The notes: a model not told the origin generated them from the letters alone. Numbered from the stretch's first letter, positions 54,194 through 64,000 are shown. The stretch is 64,000 bases of DNA from Sphingomonadaceae bacterium (GCA_009926135.1 RFPL01000003.1:62001-126000); one strand, 5' to 3'. Program-made: numbers and translations.

Positions 54194-54535
54194 TCAGAAC
54201 TCCAGCCCGCCTTCGCGGGCGGCATCAGCCAGCGCCTTGACGCGGCCATGGAACAGGTAGCCGCCGCGATCGAACACGACGGAGGTCACGCCAGCCTTCT
54301 TGGCTGCTTCGGCCAGGGTCGAACCAACCTTGGCCGCAGCATCGACGTTGGAACCGCCCTTGCTGCCCAGGGTCGATGCAGCAGCCAGCGTGCGGCCAGC
54401 GGCATCGTCGATGATCTGGGCGTAGATGTGGCGACCCGAACGGTGCACCGACAGCCGCGGACGGCCACCGGCACGCGCCTTGAGGGCGGTGCGAACGCGC
54501 CGACGACGGCGCTCGAACAGGGAGATCTTGGCCAT
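54194..54535 (-). CDS. rplR: 50S ribosomal protein L18
   Basis: 113 aa from ATG 54535; the frame is open upstream within rplF but without homology. Core motifs are [35 protein letters not shown] and [26 protein letters not shown]. It carries 5S rRNA with L5. The start codon overlaps the rplF stop. Confidence 0.97.
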   Translation of the reverse strand: MAKISLFERRRRRVRTALKARAGGRPRLSVHRSGRHIYAQIIDDAAGRTLAAASTLGSKGGSNVDAAAKVGSTLAEAAKKAGVTSVVFDRGGYLFHGRVKALADAAREGGLEF

Positions 54536-55068
54536 TACTTCTTCTTCCCTTCCTTGCGGAAGATGAACTCGCCGCGGTACTTGATGCCCTTGCCCTTGTA
54601 GGGTTCGGGCTTCCGCCACCGGCGGATCTCGGCCGCGACCTGACCGACCTTCTGCTTGTCGATCCCGGAAATCTCGATCGTGGTGTTATCCGGCGTCTTG
54701 ATCTCGATGCCTTCCGGCACCGGGAAGTCGACGTCGTGGCTGTAGCCGAGCTGCAGCTTCAGGTTGGTACCCTGAGCGTTCGCGCGGTAGCCGACACCGG
54801 TAATCTCGAGGACCTTGGTGTAACCCTGGGTGACCCCGGTCACGAGGTTGTCAACGAGCGTGCGCTGCATTCCCCAGAATGCGCGTGCCTGCTTGCTGTC
54901 GTTGGCCGGCAGCACGGAAATGCTGTCACCTTCGACCTTGTAGGCGATCTCGTCACGCAGACCGAGCGTGAGGGTGCCCTTGGGGCCCTTCACGGTGAGG
55001 ATGCCATTCGCGATTTCGGCGCTGACGCCGCTCGGAATAGACACCGGACGCTTACCGATGCGGCTCAT
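54535..55068 (-). CDS. rplF: 50S ribosomal protein L6
   Basis: 177 aa, typical length, two tandem alpha-beta repeats. Segments [34 protein letters not shown] and the C-terminal [15 protein letters not shown] (the family signature) are clear. It binds 23S rRNA near the factor site. Stop overlaps rplR; start overlaps rpsH stop. Confidence 0.98.
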   Translation of the reverse strand: MSRIGKRPVSIPSGVSAEIANGILTVKGPKGTLTLGLRDEIAYKVEGDSISVLPANDSKQARAFWGMQRTLVDNLVTGVTQGYTKVLEITGVGYRANAQGTNLKLQLGYSHDVDFPVPEGIEIKTPDNTTIEISGIDKQKVGQVAAEIRRWRKPEPYKGKGIKYRGEFIFRKEGKKK

Positions 55069-55463
55069 CAGAACACCTCCGCCAGCACTTCGCCACCGAC
55101 GTTGTGCGCGCGGGCTTCGGCATCCGAAAGCACGCCACGCGGCGTCGAGACGATGGTGATGCCAAGACCATTGCGGATCACCGGCAGCTCCTTGCTGCCC
55201 GAGTAGACCCGGCGGCCCGGCTTGGAGACGCGAGCGACGTGCTTGATCGCCGGCTCGCCTTCAAAATACTTCAGTTCGATCCGCAGCAGCGGGTGGGCGC
55301 CAGTGGCGTCCTCCGAATAACCACGGATATAGCCTTCGCGCTGCAGGACTTCGAGAACGCGGGCGCGCAGCTTCGAAGCCGGCGAAAGGACAGAGTCCTT
55401 CTTCGCACGCTGGCCGTTGCGGATGCGGGTGAGCATATCACCCAGGGGATCGGTCAGTGCCAT
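55068..55463 (-). CDS. rpsH: 30S ribosomal protein S8
   Basis: 131 aa with [26 protein letters not shown], and the C-terminal signature [21 protein letters not shown]8 binds helix 21 of 16S rRNA and in E. coli represses spc operon translation at rplE; a matching site was not located here. It begins 10 bp after rpsN. Confidence 0.98.
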   Translation of the reverse strand: MALTDPLGDMLTRIRNGQRAKKDSVLSPASKLRARVLEVLQREGYIRGYSEDATGAHPLLRIELKYFEGEPAIKHVARVSKPGRRVYSGSKELPVIRNGLGITIVSTPRGVLSDAEARAHNVGGEVLAEVF

Positions 55464-55473
55464 CGCTTGATCC

Positions 55474-55779
55474 TTACCAGCTCGACTTTGTCACGCCCGG
55501 GATCATGCCCTTGTTGGCAAGATCACGCAGCTCAATGCGGCAAAGGCCGAACTTGCGATAGTAGCCGCGGGGGCGGCCGGTGGTGGCGCAACGATTGCGA
55601 ACCCGGGTCGGGTTGGCGTTACGCGGGATTTCGGCCAGCTTCAGGCGGGCAATCAGACGCTCGGTTTCGTCGAGCGACTTGTCGTCAGCCTGCGCCTTCA
55701 ACGCAGCATACTTTGCAGCATACTTCTTGACGAGCTGCTTGCGGCGCTCGTTCTTGTTCACGGAACTCAGTTTCGCCAT
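55474..55779 (-). CDS. rpsN: 30S ribosomal protein S14 (zinc-free type)
   Basis: 101 aa with [20 protein letters not shown] and [20 protein letters not shown]. It lacks the paired CxxC motifs of the short zinc-binding S14, so it is the C-minus form that works without zinc. It starts 20 bp after rplE. Confidence 0.98.
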   Translation of the reverse strand: MAKLSSVNKNERRKQLVKKYAAKYAALKAQADDKSLDETERLIARLKLAEIPRNANPTRVRNRCATTGRPRGYYRKFGLCRIELRDLANKGMIPGVTKSSW

Positions 55780-55799
55780 GGACTTAAGCTCTCTCTAAC

Positions 55800-56378
55800 T
55801 CAGGCCGCTTCGGCGGCTTCGGCTTCCGCCGGGAACGGGAAACCAAACAGACGCAGCAGCTCACGCGCTTCGTCGTCGGTCTTGGCAGTGGTGGTGACGA
55901 TGATGTCCATCCCACGTACCTTCTCGATCTGGTCGTAGCTGATCTCCGGGAAGATGATCTGCTCCTTCAGGCCCATGGCATAGTTGCCGCGACCGTCAAA
56001 CGACTTGGCGTTAAGGCCACGGAAGTCACGGATGCGGGGCATTGCCACGGTGATCAGGCGGTCGAGGAATTCGTACATGCGTTCACGGCGCAGGGTGACC
56101 TTGCAACCGATCGGCATGCCTTCACGCAGCTTGAACTGCGCGATCGACTTCTTCGCCTTGGTGATCACCGGCTTCTGGCCAGCGATCAATTCCATTTCGG
56201 CTGCAGCAGTCTGGACCTTCTTCTTGTCCTGGCTGCCTTCGCCGACGCCCATGTTAATGGTGATCTTTTCGATCTTCGGAATTTCCATCACGTTGGCGTA
56301 ACCGAACTTCTCGGTCATCGCCTTGGCGATCTGCTCGTCGTACTTCTTGCGAAGACGGGGCACGTACTTATCACCCAT
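55800..56378 (-). CDS. rplE: 50S ribosomal protein L5
   Basis: 192 aa with [36 protein letters not shown] and [20 protein letters not shown], all typical. A short Ala/Glu tail ([13 protein letters not shown]) is added at the end. It binds 5S rRNA. It overlaps the rplX stop by 8 bases. Confidence 0.98.
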   Translation of the reverse strand: MGDKYVPRLRKKYDEQIAKAMTEKFGYANVMEIPKIEKITINMGVGEGSQDKKKVQTAAAEMELIAGQKPVITKAKKSIAQFKLREGMPIGCKVTLRRERMYEFLDRLITVAMPRIRDFRGLNAKSFDGRGNYAMGLKEQIIFPEISYDQIEKVRGMDIIVTTTAKTDDEARELLRLFGFPFPAEAEAAEAA

Positions 56379-56691
56379 CGATCTTCTCCCCGGACTTCAC
56401 GGCCACGCGGACCTTCTTGCCGTCCTGGTCTTCAAACCGGACGCGGGTGGCCTTGCCAGTCTTCGGATCGACCAGGCCGACCTTCGAAATGGCCATCGGC
56501 GCTTCGCGGCGCTCGATCCCGCCCTGCGGGTTCACCTGGCTGGGCTTGCGGTGGCGAACGGCCACGTTGACGCCCTGGACCAGGATCTTGCCATCCTTCG
56601 GCATGACCTGAAGGACGGTGCCAGTGCGGCCCTTGTCCTTGCCCGAACGGATGACGACGTTGTCACCCTTCTTGATCTTTGCAGCGGACAT
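56371..56691 (-). CDS. rplX: 50S ribosomal protein L24
   Basis: 106 aa from ATG 56691, which overlaps the rplN stop (TAATG). It has a KOW motif ([20 protein letters not shown], 5-24) and AMISKVG-like [18 protein letters not shown]. It starts assembly of the 50S 5' domain. The open frame upstream of 56691 is not part of the gene. Confidence 0.97.
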   Translation of the reverse strand: MSAAKIKKGDNVVIRSGKDKGRTGTVLQVMPKDGKILVQGVNVAVRHRKPSQVNPQGGIERREAPMAISKVGLVDPKTGKATRVRFEDQDGKKVRVAVKSGEKIDG

Positions 56692-57059
56692 TAGAGGACC
56701 TCCGGCGCCAGGCTGATGATCTTCATGTAGCCCTTGCCGCGCAGTTCGCGGACCACGGGGCCGAAGATACGGGTGCCGATCGGCTCGGCATTCTTGTTGA
56801 TCAGCACGGCAGCATTGCTGTCGAAACGGATCACGCTGCCGTCGGTGCGACGCACTTCCTTGCGGGTGCGAACGATGACGGCACGGTGCACGTCGCCCTT
56901 CTTCACCTTGGTGCGGGGCTGAGCTTCCTTGACCGACACCACGATGATGTCGCCCACGCCGGCAGTGCGGCGCTTCGAGCCACCCAGCACCTTGATGCAC
57001 TGGACGCGCTTCGCGCCGCTGTTGTCAGCGACGTCGAGGTTTGATTGCATCTGGATCAT
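56691..57059 (-). CDS. rplN: 50S ribosomal protein L14
   Basis: 122 aa, highly conserved: [40 protein letters not shown] and the C-terminal [20 protein letters not shown]. It binds 23S rRNA at bridge B8. It lies 63 bp after rpsQ. Confidence 0.98.
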   Translation of the reverse strand: MIQMQSNLDVADNSGAKRVQCIKVLGGSKRRTAGVGDIIVVSVKEAQPRTKVKKGDVHRAVIVRTRKEVRRTDGSVIRFDSNAAVLINKNAEPIGTRIFGPVVRELRGKGYMKIISLAPEVL

Positions 57060-57122
57060 AGATCCGGTTCCTTCTCACTGGCTTGCCGGAACCAGTCCGG
57101 CAGTTCCAAATTTGATAACGTC

Positions 57123-57392
57123 TTAGACGTCAGCTTCGACCGCAGCGGTCTTGCCGGCCTGGACCCGCTCGATGACCTTCCAGGTCTTGAGCTTCGAAAT
57201 CGGGGCGGTTTCTTCGATCCGCACCGTTTCACCGGTCTTGAAGGCATTGTCTTCGTCGTGGGCGTGATACTTCTTCGAACGACGGATGATCTTCCCGTAG
57301 AGCGGGTGCTTCACCTTGCGCTCGACCTTCACGACCACGGTCTTGTCGGTCTTGTCGGAGACCACGGTCCCGATCAGGATACGCTTGGGCAT
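57123..57392 (-). CDS. rpsQ: 30S ribosomal protein S17
   Basis: 89 aa with [40 protein letters not shown] and the signature [18 protein letters not shown]. It binds the 5' domain of 16S rRNA early in assembly. It follows rpmC after 11 bp. Confidence 0.98.
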   Translation of the reverse strand: MPKRILIGTVVSDKTDKTVVVKVERKVKHPLYGKIIRRSKKYHAHDEDNAFKTGETVRIEETAPISKLKTWKVIERVQAGKTAAVEADV

Positions 57393-57403
57393 CTGTGGGC
57401 TCC

Positions 57404-57604
57404 TTACTTCGCTGCGCGGGCGCGTTCGCCCTGCAACGTCTTGATGCGGGCGATGTCGCGACGCACTTCCTTGATGCGTGCGGGACGCTCCAGCTGGTTC
57501 GTCGCGGCCTGGAAGCGCAGGTTAAACGCTTCCCGCTTGAGCTCGGACAGGTCAGCCGTCAGCTGATCCTCGGTCTTGGCGCGGAGGTCTTCAACCTTGG
57601 CCAT
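57404..57604 (-). CDS. rpmC: 50S ribosomal protein L29
   Basis: 66 aa with [20 protein letters not shown] and [15 protein letters not shown] helix ([16 protein letters not shown]). It sits near the exit tunnel. Two ATGs lie in tandem; GGAGG is 3 bases before the first (57607) and 6 before the second (57604), so I use the second. The start overlaps the rplP stop. Confidence 0.96.
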   Translation of the reverse strand: MAKVEDLRAKTEDQLTADLSELKREAFNLRFQAATNQLERPARIKEVRRDIARIKTLQGERARAAK

Positions 57605-58038
57605 CATTCACCTCCCAGGTGCGAGGTGTCACCCAGACGGGCGACGACCTTGGTCTTGATCGGCAGCTTCATCGCAGCGCGGCTGAAAGCTTCGGCGGCC
57701 AGCGGGCCGGCCACACCGTCCAGTTCGAACAGGATGCGGCCAGGCTTGACCCGGGCTGCCCAGTATTCGATCGAACCCTTGCCCTTACCCTGACGGACTT
57801 CGGCCGGCTTCTTCGAAACCGGCACGTCCGGGAACACGCGGATCCACAGACGCCCCTGGCGCTTGATGTGGCGCGTGATCGCACGACGGGCCGCTTCGAT
57901 CTGGCGTGCGGTAATCCGCTCCGGCTCGAGCGCCTTGAGGCCGTAGGACCCGAAGTTCAGGTCGGTACCGCCCTTGGCGTCACCCTTGATCCGGCCCTTG
58001 AAGGCCTTGCGGAACTTGGTCTTTTTCGGTTGCAGCAT
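57604..58038 (-). CDS. rplP: 50S ribosomal protein L16
   Basis: 144 aa with [39 protein letters not shown], the signature [19 protein letters not shown] and [17 protein letters not shown]. It is needed for the A-site tRNA environment of the 50S. Starts 14 bp after rpsC. Confidence 0.98.
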   Translation of the reverse strand: MLQPKKTKFRKAFKGRIKGDAKGGTDLNFGSYGLKALEPERITARQIEAARRAITRHIKRQGRLWIRVFPDVPVSKKPAEVRQGKGKGSIEYWAARVKPGRILFELDGVAGPLAAEAFSRAAMKLPIKTKVVARLGDTSHLGGE

Positions 58039-58052
58039 GATCTCTACTCAGC

Positions 58053-58748
58053 TCAGCGGGCCGGACGGACGCCGGAGGTTTGAGCCTCCATCATCAGCCG
58101 GTCCTGCGCCATCGGGTCGTGACCGAGGATCTCGCCCTTGAAGATCCAGCACTTGATGCCGATGATCCCATAGGCGGTCAGCGCTTCGGCTTCGGCGTAG
58201 TCGATGTTGGCGCGCAGGGTGTGCAGCGGCACACGGCCTTCGCGGTACCATTCGACGCGGGCGATTTCTGCGCCGCCGAGACGGCCCGAGCAGGTGATCT
58301 TGATGCCTTCGGCACCAAGCCGCAGCGCCGACTGAACGGCACGCTTCATTGCACGGCGGAAAGCCACACGGCGGATCAGCTGATCGGCAATGCCCTGGGC
58401 GACAAGCTTGGAGTCGATTTCCGGCTTGCGGATTTCGACGATGTTCAGCTTGACGTCGCTCGAAGTCATCGCGGCGAGCTGCGAGCGCAGCTTTTCGATG
58501 TCCGCGCCCTTCTTGCCGATGATGACGCCCGGGCGGGCGGCATAGATCGAAACGCGGCACAGCTTGGCCGGACGCTCGATGACCACCTTGGAGATCGCGG
58601 CCTGCGGCAGCGATTCCATGATGAACTTGCGCATCTTGAGGTCTTCCTCAAGCATCTGCGCATAGTTCTTGCCTTCGGCGTACCAGCGGCTGTCCCAGGT
58701 GCGGTTAATCTGCAGACGCAGGCCGATCGGGTTGCTCTTGTGACCCAT
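58053..58748 (-). CDS. rpsC: 30S ribosomal protein S3
   Basis: 231 aa, with an N-terminal [20 protein letters not shown], a type II KH domain ([17 protein letters not shown]) and C-terminal domain ([24 protein letters not shown] [19 protein letters not shown]). It lines the mRNA entry channel and has helicase activity. Starts 2 bp after rplV. Confidence 0.98.
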   Translation of the reverse strand: MGHKSNPIGLRLQINRTWDSRWYAEGKNYAQMLEEDLKMRKFIMESLPQAAISKVVIERPAKLCRVSIYAARPGVIIGKKGADIEKLRSQLAAMTSSDVKLNIVEIRKPEIDSKLVAQGIADQLIRRVAFRRAMKRAVQSALRLGAEGIKITCSGRLGGAEIARVEWYREGRVPLHTLRANIDYAEAEALTAYGIIGIKCWIFKGEILGHDPMAQDRLMMEAQTSGVRPAR

Positions 58749-58750
58749 GA

Positions 58751-59128
58751 TCAGGCCTCCTCAACTTCGCGGACCACGATCCGCAGCCGCGAGAACGGCT
58801 TCAGGATCCAGGTCGACTTGCCACGGCCACGGGTGTGGAACCGCTTCATGGTGACCGACTTGCCGACGCTGGCTTCAGCCACAACCAACGCATCGACGTC
58901 GAGGTTGTGATTGTTTTCCGCGTTGGCGATCGCCGAAGCGAGCACCTTGCGGGCATCGACTGCCATCGCCTTGGTCGAGAAGGCGAGGATGTTCATGGCC
59001 TCTTCGGCCTTCTTGCCGCGGATCAGGGCGGCGACCAGGTTGAGCTTCTGGGCCGAACCACGGATGGTGGTCCCGACCGAAAGCGCTTCCTTTTCGCCAA
59101 CGCGGCGCGGAGCTACCTGCTTGCCCAT
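58751..59128 (-). CDS. rplV: 50S ribosomal protein L22
   Basis: 125 aa with [39 protein letters not shown], and the C-terminal signature [20 protein letters not shown] that forms the loop reaching into the exit tunnel. The start overlaps the rpsS stop. Changes in this loop confer macrolide resistance in other species; none can be judged here. Confidence 0.98.
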   Translation of the reverse strand: MGKQVAPRRVGEKEALSVGTTIRGSAQKLNLVAALIRGKKAEEAMNILAFSTKAMAVDARKVLASAIANAENNHNLDVDALVVAEASVGKSVTMKRFHTRGRGKSTWILKPFSRLRIVVREVEEA

Positions 59129-59406
59129 TAGCGCTTACCCTTCTTGTCGGCAGCATGGCCAGGGAAGCTGCGCGTGGGCGCAAATTCACCAAGCTTGTGA
59201 CCAACCATGTCTTCGTTGACCGAGACGGGGATGAACTTGTGGCCGTTGTAGACGTTGAACGTCAGACCGACGAACTGCGGCAGGATCGTCGAACGACGCG
59301 ACCAGGTTTTGATCGGAGCGGCGCGAGTGCCGGCGTCCTGCTGGGCTTCTGCCTTCTTCAGCAGGTGCAGGTCGACGAAGGGGCCTTTCCAGACGGAGCG
59401 TGCCAT
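59128..59406 (-). CDS. rpsS: 30S ribosomal protein S19
   Basis: 92 aa with [40 protein letters not shown] and the signature [20 protein letters not shown]. It forms a complex with S13 on the 30S head. Starts 6 bp after rplB. Confidence 0.98.
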   Translation of the reverse strand: MARSVWKGPFVDLHLLKKAEAQQDAGTRAAPIKTWSRRSTILPQFVGLTFNVYNGHKFIPVSVNEDMVGHKLGEFAPTRSFPGHAADKKGKR

Positions 59407-59412
59407 GGTGGC

Positions 59413-60249
59413 TTACCTCTTCTTCTTGGCGTGACGCGAACGGATAATCAGCTTGTCCGTCTGCTTGTTATTGCGGGTACGAGCACCCTTGGTCGGCTTG
59501 CCCCATGGGGTAACCGGATGACGGCCACCCGAGGTGCGGCCTTCACCACCACCGTGCGGGTGATCGACCGGGTTCTTGGCGACGCCGCGGGTCAGCGGAC
59601 GACGGCCCAGCCAACGGTTACGGCCGGCCTTGCCCAGGTTCTGATTCTGGTTGTCGGGGTTCGAAACCGCGCCAACCGTACCCATGCAATCGCCGCGCAG
59701 GTAGCGCTGCTCGCCCGAGTTCAGGCGAACGATCACCATCCCGCGGTCACGACCGACGACCTGGACGTAAGTCCCGGCCGAACGGGCGATCTGGCCACCC
59801 TTGCTCGGCTTCATCTCCACGTTGTGGCAGATGGTGCCGACCGGCATCTGGCTGAGCAACATGGCGTTGCCCGGCTTGACGTCGGTCTTTTCACCAGCGA
59901 CCACCACGTCACCAACAGCGAGACGCTGCGGCGCGATGATGTAGGTCTGCTCACCGTCTTCATACTTGACGAGCGCGATGAAGGCCGTGCGGTTCGGGTC
60001 ATATTCCAGACGCTCGACAGTGGCCGGCATGTCCCACTTGCGACGCTTGAAGTCGATGAAGCGGTACTTCTGCTTGTGACCACCCGCGATCCCGCGCGAG
60101 GTCACATGGCCCTTGTTGTTACGGCCACCGGTCTTGTGCTTGCCTTCGGTAAGCGCCTTGACGGGCTTGCCCTTCCACAGCGACGACTTGTCGACCAGGA
60201 TCAGGCCGCGGCGGCCGGGGCTGGTCGGGTTATAGTTCTTGAGTGCCAT
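59413..60249 (-). CDS. rplB: 50S ribosomal protein L2
   Basis: 278 aa with [20 protein letters not shown], the RNA-binding domain ([20 protein letters not shown]) and the highly conserved C-terminal [20 protein letters not shown] containing the invariant His of the peptidyl-transferase vicinity. Normal length. Starts 9 bp after rplW. Confidence 0.99.
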   Translation of the reverse strand: MALKNYNPTSPGRRGLILVDKSSLWKGKPVKALTEGKHKTGGRNNKGHVTSRGIAGGHKQKYRFIDFKRRKWDMPATVERLEYDPNRTAFIALVKYEDGEQTYIIAPQRLAVGDVVVAGEKTDVKPGNAMLLSQMPVGTICHNVEMKPSKGGQIARSAGTYVQVVGRDRGMVIVRLNSGEQRYLRGDCMGTVGAVSNPDNQNQNLGKAGRNRWLGRRPLTRGVAKNPVDHPHGGGEGRTSGGRHPVTPWGKPTKGARTRNNKQTDKLIIRSRHAKKKR

Positions 60250-60258
60250 GGTTCAGCC

Positions 60259-60564
60259 TCAGATCCCGCTGGTGACGTCGATCGACTGGCCAGCAGCCAG
60301 CGTCACAACAGCCTTCTTTACGTCCGAGCGCTTGTAGGGCTTGCCCTTCCAGCGCTTGGTCTTGCCCTTCTGGGTCAGCGTGTTCACGCTCTTGACCTTC
60401 ACCCCGAACAGCGCCTCGACGGCAGCCTTGATTTCGGGCTTGGTGGCACTGTCAGCCACCTTGAAGACCACAGCGTTGTTCTCGCTGAGCAGCGTCGACT
60501 TTTCAGTGATGTGGGGAGCCACAATCACGTCGTAGTGACGCGTGTCGATTGCGTCCTTAGCCAT
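60259..60564 (-). CDS. rplW: 50S ribosomal protein L23
   Basis: 101 aa with [20 protein letters not shown], the [20 protein letters not shown] region and [19 protein letters not shown]. It is the tunnel-exit docking site for trigger factor and SRP. It overlaps rplD by 8 bases. Confidence 0.97.
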   Translation of the reverse strand: MAKDAIDTRHYDVIVAPHITEKSTLLSENNAVVFKVADSATKPEIKAAVEALFGVKVKSVNTLTQKGKTKRWKGKPYKRSDVKKAVVTLAAGQSIDVTSGI

Positions 60565-61183
60565 TGAAACGCGCCTCCAGCTTTTCGACCGCGGCGCGCG
60601 TCAGCACCAGCGTATCATGCTTCAGGATGTCATAGACGTTCGCGCCGATCGCCGGGAGGACGTTGATGCCATACAGGTTGGCCGAAGCGCGGGCGAAGCC
60701 CTCGTTCACAGCGTCACCGTCGATCACCAGGACCTTCTTGCCCCAGTTCGCCTTGGCGAGCTGTTCGGCAACAGCCTTGGTCTTGGCATCCTTGAGATCA
60801 AGGGTGTCAACGACCACGAGGCTACCGTTCGCCTTGGACGAAAGCGCCATCTTCAGACCGAGGGCACGGACCTTCTTGTTCAGCGAAACGTCGAATTCAC
60901 GACGACGCGGACCCATGGCCTTGCCGCCACCGATGAAGATCGGGGCCTTGCGGTCACCGTGACGAGCCGTACCGCCGCCCTTCTGGCGACCGAACTTCTT
61001 GCCGGTGCGCGCAACGTCCGAACGCTCGCGAGCGGCGCGGGCGATGCCGCGGCGGTTCTCGAGCTGCCAGGTGACAACGCGGTGGAGGATGTCAGCGCGC
61101 GGCTCGAGGCCGAACACATCATCGTTGAGTTCGATGTCGCCCTTGCCGGCAGTGCCATCGAGGTTGGAAAGCTTGACCTTCAC
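60557..61183 (-). CDS. rplD: 50S ribosomal protein L4
   Basis: 208 aa with [20 protein letters not shown], the extended loop [20 protein letters not shown] that reaches the exit tunnel, and a C-terminal Rossmann-like domain ([20 protein letters not shown]). In E. coli L4 represses its own operon through the S10 leader; whether that occurs here is unknown. Starts 3 bp after rplC. Confidence 0.98.
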   Translation of the reverse strand: MKVKLSNLDGTAGKGDIELNDDVFGLEPRADILHRVVTWQLENRRGIARAARERSDVARTGKKFGRQKGGGTARHGDRKAPIFIGGGKAMGPRRREFDVSLNKKVRALGLKMALSSKANGSLVVVDTLDLKDAKTKAVAEQLAKANWGKKVLVIDGDAVNEGFARASANLYGINVLPAIGANVYDILKHDTLVLTRAAVEKLEARFNG

Positions 61184-61186
61184 GAC

Positions 61187-61945
61187 TTAGCCCTCCTGGC
61201 CTTCGGTGGCTTCGACAGCCGCGACGTCTTCCGCCGGGGTGTCGGCAGCAGCCGATTCGTTGCTATTGGCGGCGCTCTTGATGCCTGCCGGATAAGGCGC
61301 TTCGGCGTGGCGCGAGACCTTCACCGAGTCCTTGACGGTCAACCAGGAATTCTTGGCGCCGGGAACCGAACCCTTGACGAAGATCAGGCCGCGCTCATCA
61401 TCGACGCGAACGACTTCGAGGTTCTGCTGAGTGCGGTTACGGTCACCCATGTGGCCGGCCATCTTCTTGTTCTTGAAGACGCGGCCCGGATCCTGGCGGT
61501 TACCCGTCGAACCGTGCGCACGGTGGCTGATCGAAACACCGTGGGTGGCGCGCATACCGCCGAAGCCCCAGCGCTTCATTGCGCCCTGGAAGCCCTTGCC
61601 CTGGGTCGTGCCGGCAACGTCAACCATCTGGCCGGGCACGAAGTGCGAGGCAGCGATCGTTGCGCCAACTTCCAGCACGGCGTCATCGGCCACGCGGAAT
61701 TCGACAACCTGGGCCTTCAGGGGAACCTGGGCCTTTGCGAAATGTTCACGCTGCGGCTTGGCAACGTTCTTCTGCTTGGCACTGCCAGCACCCAGCTGAA
61801 CCGCGACATAGCCGTCGGTTTCAGCGGTGCGCACGGACACCACCTGGCAATCTTCCAGCGCCAGGACGGTCACGGGCACATGCCGGCCGTCCTCCTGGAA
61901 CAGGCGGGTCATCCCCACCTTCTTGGCGATCACGCCGGTACGCAT
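61187..61945 (-). CDS. rplC: 50S ribosomal protein L3 with C-terminal extension
   Basis: 252 aa, against 209 in E. coli. The core has [20 protein letters not shown] and the signature [20 protein letters not shown] with the Gln that is methylated in E. coli. Beyond about residue 212 a Ser/Ala/Glu-rich tail ([20 protein letters not shown]) follows. L3 is one of the two assembly initiators of the 50S. The 244-bp spacer before it is unusually long and structured. Confidence 0.97.
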   Translation of the reverse strand: MRTGVIAKKVGMTRLFQEDGRHVPVTVLALEDCQVVSVRTAETDGYVAVQLGAGSAKQKNVAKPQREHFAKAQVPLKAQVVEFRVADDAVLEVGATIAASHFVPGQMVDVAGTTQGKGFQGAMKRWGFGGMRATHGVSISHRAHGSTGNRQDPGRVFKNKKMAGHMGDRNRTQQNLEVVRVDDERGLIFVKGSVPGAKNSWLTVKDSVKVSRHAEAPYPAGIKSAANSNESAAADTPAEDVAAVEATEGQEG

Positions 61946-62189
61946 GATCCGTTCTCCTACAGAGGCCTGCGAGGACCATCCCCACAGGCGTGTTCAGCCC
62001 GATATGTGAAACGAGCCCCGTCCGGGCTGAGCGCCACCTTGCGGTGGCAGACGGGGGACGCTTGCCCGGCCTGATTGCCAATCCCGTTGCCGGGACCGGC
62101 GTGGCCGGAGGTATCCCTGTGTCCGCGCGGGTTGCCCCGCGAAGTCCCGGCCGAAGCCGGTAGGTTCGGCCCTAGGGCCGGACTGGCAA
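61946..62189 (-). other. Long structured spacer between rpsJ and rplC
   Basis: This 244-bp gap contains at least four inverted repeats: TCAGCCC/GGGCTGA (61994-62000, 62024-62030), GCCACC/GGTGGC (62033-62038, 62043-62048), CCGGC/GCCGG capped by UUCG on the minus strand (62047+100 offset: 62147-62160), and CGGCCCTAGGGCCG (62167-62180). No reading frame with family similarity is seen. It could be an mRNA leader that controls rplC and downstream genes. Confidence 0.6.
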
Positions 62190-62501
62190 TTAAGCCAGCT
62201 TGATCTCGACGTTCACGCCAGCAGCCAGGTCGAGCTTCATCAGCGCGTCCACGGTGGTGGCGTTCGGCTGCACGATGTCCAGCAACCGCTTGTAGGTGCG
62301 TACCTCGAACTGCTCACGCGACTTCTTGTCGATGTGCGGGCCGCGGTTAACGCAGAACTTCTCGATCTGGGTCGGCAGAGGAATGGGGCCCCGGATCAGC
62401 GCACCAGTACGGCGAGCGGTCTCGGCGATTTCGCCAGTCGCCTGGTCCAGCACGCGGTGATCGAATGCCTTGAGACGAATGCGGATGTTCTGAGCTTCCA
62501 T
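62190..62501 (-). CDS. rpsJ: 30S ribosomal protein S10 (NusE)
   Basis: 103 aa with [20 protein letters not shown], the signature [20 protein letters not shown] and [20 protein letters not shown]. Besides its 30S role it pairs with NusB (27083-27526) in antitermination. AGGAAA precedes the ATG. It lies 98 bp after tuf, behind two hairpins. Confidence 0.98.
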   Translation of the reverse strand: MEAQNIRIRLKAFDHRVLDQATGEIAETARRTGALIRGPIPLPTQIEKFCVNRGPHIDKKSREQFEVRTYKRLLDIVQPNATTVDALMKLDLAAGVNVEIKLA

Positions 62502-62531
62502 TATTTCCTGCTACCGATGAGAAAGAGCAAA

Positions 62532-62549
62532 GAGGGGCGCAAACCCCTC
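62532..62549 (-). promoter_or_regulatory. Small hairpin in the rpsJ leader
   Basis: GAGGGG (62532-62537) pairs with CCCCTC (62544-62549) around a 6-nt loop, between the tuf terminator and the rpsJ start. Confidence 0.5.
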
Positions 62550-62550
62550 G

Positions 62551-62586
62551 AAAAACCGACCGCCGGGGGAGCGAATCCCCCGGCGG
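62551..62586 (-). terminator. Rho-independent terminator after tuf
   Basis: A perfect 11-bp GC stem (62560-62570 with 62576-62586), 5-nt loop, and a TTTTT run (complement of 62551-62555) on the minus strand, 14 bp past the tuf stop. It would divide the str genes from the S10 genes unless read through. Confidence 0.88.
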
Positions 62587-62599
62587 ATGCGGGCCTATA

Positions 62600-63790
62600 T
62601 TACTTCGTGATCTTGCTGACAACCCCAGAACCGACGGTCCGGCCGCCTTCGCGAATTGCGAAGCGGAGACCCTCGTCCATGGCGATCGGCGCGATCAGCT
62701 TGACCGACAGGGCGATGTTGTCGCCCGGCATGACCATTTCGGTGCCCTCGGGGAGGACAACTTCGCCGGTCACGTCGGTGGTGCGGAAGTAGAACTGCGG
62801 ACGATAGTTGGCGAAGAACGGCGTGTGACGGCCACCTTCGTCCTTCGACAGCACGTAAACTTCGGCCGAGAAATCGGTGTGCGGCGTGACGGTGCCGGGC
62901 TTGGCCAGAACCTGGCCGCGCTCGACGTCTTCACGCTTCAGGCCGCGAACCAGCGCGCCGATGTTGTCGCCGGCTTCACCCTGGTCGAGCAGCTTGCGGA
63001 ACATTTCAACGCCGGTAACGACAGTCTTCTGGGTGTCCTTGAGGCCAACCACTTCGACTTCTTCGCCAACCTTGATGATGCCGGTTTCGACACGGCCGGT
63101 GACAACGGTACCACGACCCGAGATCGAGAACACGTCTTCGACCGGCATCAGGAACGGCTTGTCAGTCGGACGCGGCGGCTGCGGGATGGCAGTGTCGACG
63201 GCGTTCATCAGGGCAACGATCGAGTCCTTGCCGATGTTGTCGTCGCGGCCTTCGAGGGCGGCCAGAGCCGAACCCGGGACGACCGGGATGGCGTCGCCGT
63301 CAAAGCCATAGCTCGACAGCAGTTCGCGGATTTCCAGTTCGACGAGCTCGAGGATTTCCGGGTCATCGACCTGGTCAACCTTGTTCATGTACACGACCAG
63401 AGCGGGCACGCCGACCTGACGAGCCAGCAGGATGTGTTCGCGGGTCTGCGGCATCGGGCCGTCAGCGGCGTTCACAACCAGGATCGCGCCGTCCATCTGC
63501 GCCGCACCGGTGATCATGTTCTTCACATAGTCGGCGTGGCCCGGGCAGTCGACGTGCGCATAGTGACGCGCAGCGGTCTCGTACTCGACGTGAGCGGTCG
63601 AGATCGTGATGCCACGCTCGCGCTCTTCGGGAGCCTTGTCGATGTTTGCGAAGTCGACGGCTTCACCACCGTTGATTTCGGCCATGATCTTGGTGATCGC
63701 AGCGGTCAGCGTGGTCTTGCCATGGTCAACGTGACCGATGGTGCCGATGTTGCAGTGCGGCTTGGTCCGCTCAAACTTAGCCTTAGCCAT
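62600..63790 (-). CDS. tuf: Elongation factor Tu
   Basis: 396 aa, full length. GTPase motifs are GHVDHGKT (19-26), the switch I Thr in [14 protein letters not shown] and NKVDQVDD. Domains 2 and 3 follow ([29 protein letters not shown]). It delivers aminoacyl-tRNA to the A site. It follows fusA as in the str operon. A second tuf copy elsewhere is common but cannot be judged here. Confidence 0.99.
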   Translation of the reverse strand: MAKAKFERTKPHCNIGTIGHVDHGKTTLTAAITKIMAEINGGEAVDFANIDKAPEERERGITISTAHVEYETAARHYAHVDCPGHADYVKNMITGAAQMDGAILVVNAADGPMPQTREHILLARQVGVPALVVYMNKVDQVDDPEILELVELEIRELLSSYGFDGDAIPVVPGSALAALEGRDDNIGKDSIVALMNAVDTAIPQPPRPTDKPFLMPVEDVFSISGRGTVVTGRVETGIIKVGEEVEVVGLKDTQKTVVTGVEMFRKLLDQGEAGDNIGALVRGLKREDVERGQVLAKPGTVTPHTDFSAEVYVLSKDEGGRHTPFFANYRPQFYFRTTDVTGEVVLPEGTEMVMPGDNIALSVKLIAPIAMDEGLRFAIREGGRTVGSGVVSKITK

Positions 63791-63835
63791 TGTCTCAAAC
63801 CTTCTTTCGCTTGAATTGAATCTGCGGGGTTTGGA

Positions 63836-63859
63836 CGGCGCCCGCTGAAACAGGCGCCG
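63836..63859 (-). promoter_or_regulatory. Hairpin in the fusA-tuf spacer
   Basis: CGGCGCC (63836-63842) pairs with GGCGCCG (63853-63859) around a 10-nt loop, between the fusA stop and the tuf start. No T-tract follows, so it is unlikely to be a full terminator. Confidence 0.45.
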
Positions 63860-63880
63860 CCCCTAGTATCATCTTGCCGG

Positions 63881-64000
63881 TTAGGCAAGCTTCTCCTTGA
63901 TCTCGGTCGCGACATTCGCCGGGACTTCGTCGTAATGGGAGAAGAACATCGAGTAGTTGGCCCGGCCCTGGGTGAACGAGCGCAGCTGGTTCACGTAACC
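63881..64000 (-). CDS. fusA: Elongation factor G, C-terminal end (truncated by window edge)
   Basis: Forty codons up to the TAA stop (63881-63883) encode the end of domain [21 protein letters not shown], then a final segment ending EIKEKLA. The pattern LRSxTQGRAxYxMxFxHY is characteristic of EF-G. The rest lies beyond the window. Position directly before tuf fits the str operon (rpsL-rpsG-fusA-tuf). Confidence 0.93.
   Translation of the reverse strand, partial: GYVNQLRSFTQGRANYSMFFSHYDEVPANVATEIKEKLA

Noticed and set aside
59155..62074. Two frames of 470 and 510 codons on the plus strand across S10-operon genes
   Set aside because: They are complements of rplB, rplW, rplD and rplC, whose products are unmistakable.

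Overview
The window is 64 kb of GC-rich, densely coding bacterial chromosome. The gene content and order fit an alphaproteobacterium of the order Sphingomonadales (Novosphingobium, Sphingomonas or Erythrobacter-like): a ChvG-type kinase followed by a short HprK, RapZ, EIIA and HPr; a C-terminally placed J-domain protein next to BolA; K+-insensitive H+-pyrophosphatase; and an uninterrupted str-S10-spc-alpha ribosomal block. This assignment is inferred from gene content, not from a database search. About 80 protein genes are supported. I see no rRNA, tRNA, CRISPR array, insertion sequence, integrase or phage gene. No gap between genes exceeds 250 bases.

Layout. 1-3.6 kb: 3' end of a sensor kinase, then hprK, rapZ, EIIA-Man, HPr and a SpoU methyltransferase (regulatory PTS). 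3.6-8.4 kb: lipoprotein, rmuC, def, recR, fmt, truA; recR and fmt are divergent around an 89-bp inverted repeat. 8.4-14.7 kb: MDR oxidoreductase, a 1099-aa exported propeller-amidohydrolase, a thioredoxin-like protein coupled to a CobS-type AAA+ ATPase. 14.8-19.2 kb: eight co-directional small genes (four GSTs, two VOC proteins, DUF1428, SRPBCC), a likely detoxification cluster. 19.2-25.1 kb: J-domain protein, BolA, pirin, SDR, epoxide-hydrolase-like protein, LtrA, DUF2332. 25.1-28.4 kb: hisG(short)-hisD-nusB-thiL; thiL seems to start at CTG. 28.4-34.1 kb: desaturase, small membrane protein, hppA, exported S9 peptidase. 34.2-40.1 kb: GNAT/JmjC pair, acyl-CoA thioesterase, haem-oxygenase-like protein, uvrC. 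40.2-43.5 kb: wax ester synthase/DGAT with a histone-like tail and two alpha/beta hydrolases. 43.6-47.1 kb: two related exported proteins and an exported prolyl oligopeptidase.

47.1-64 kb (minus strand): fusA (partial), tuf, rpsJ, rplC, rplD, rplW, rplB, rpsS, rplV, rpsC, rplP, rpmC, rpsQ, rplN, rplX, rplE, rpsN, rpsH, rplF, rplR, rpsE, rpmD, rplO, secY, adk, an SRPBCC gene, rpsM, rpsK, rpoA, rplQ. Most of these genes touch or overlap, but a few spacers carry strong hairpins (after tuf, between rpsJ and rplC, rpmD and rplO, rplO and secY, rpsK and rpoA, rpoA and rplQ, and after rplQ), so the block is probably divided into sub-units by attenuation or processing.

The least ordinary items are the structured rpsJ-rplC spacer, hairpins that would hide Shine-Dalgarno sites, the RGG-rich extension of S5, the lysine-rich tail of the wax ester synthase, the coupled GNAT/JmjC oxygenase pair, and the GST/VOC cluster. 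I found no clear evidence for a wholly new defence or mobile system.
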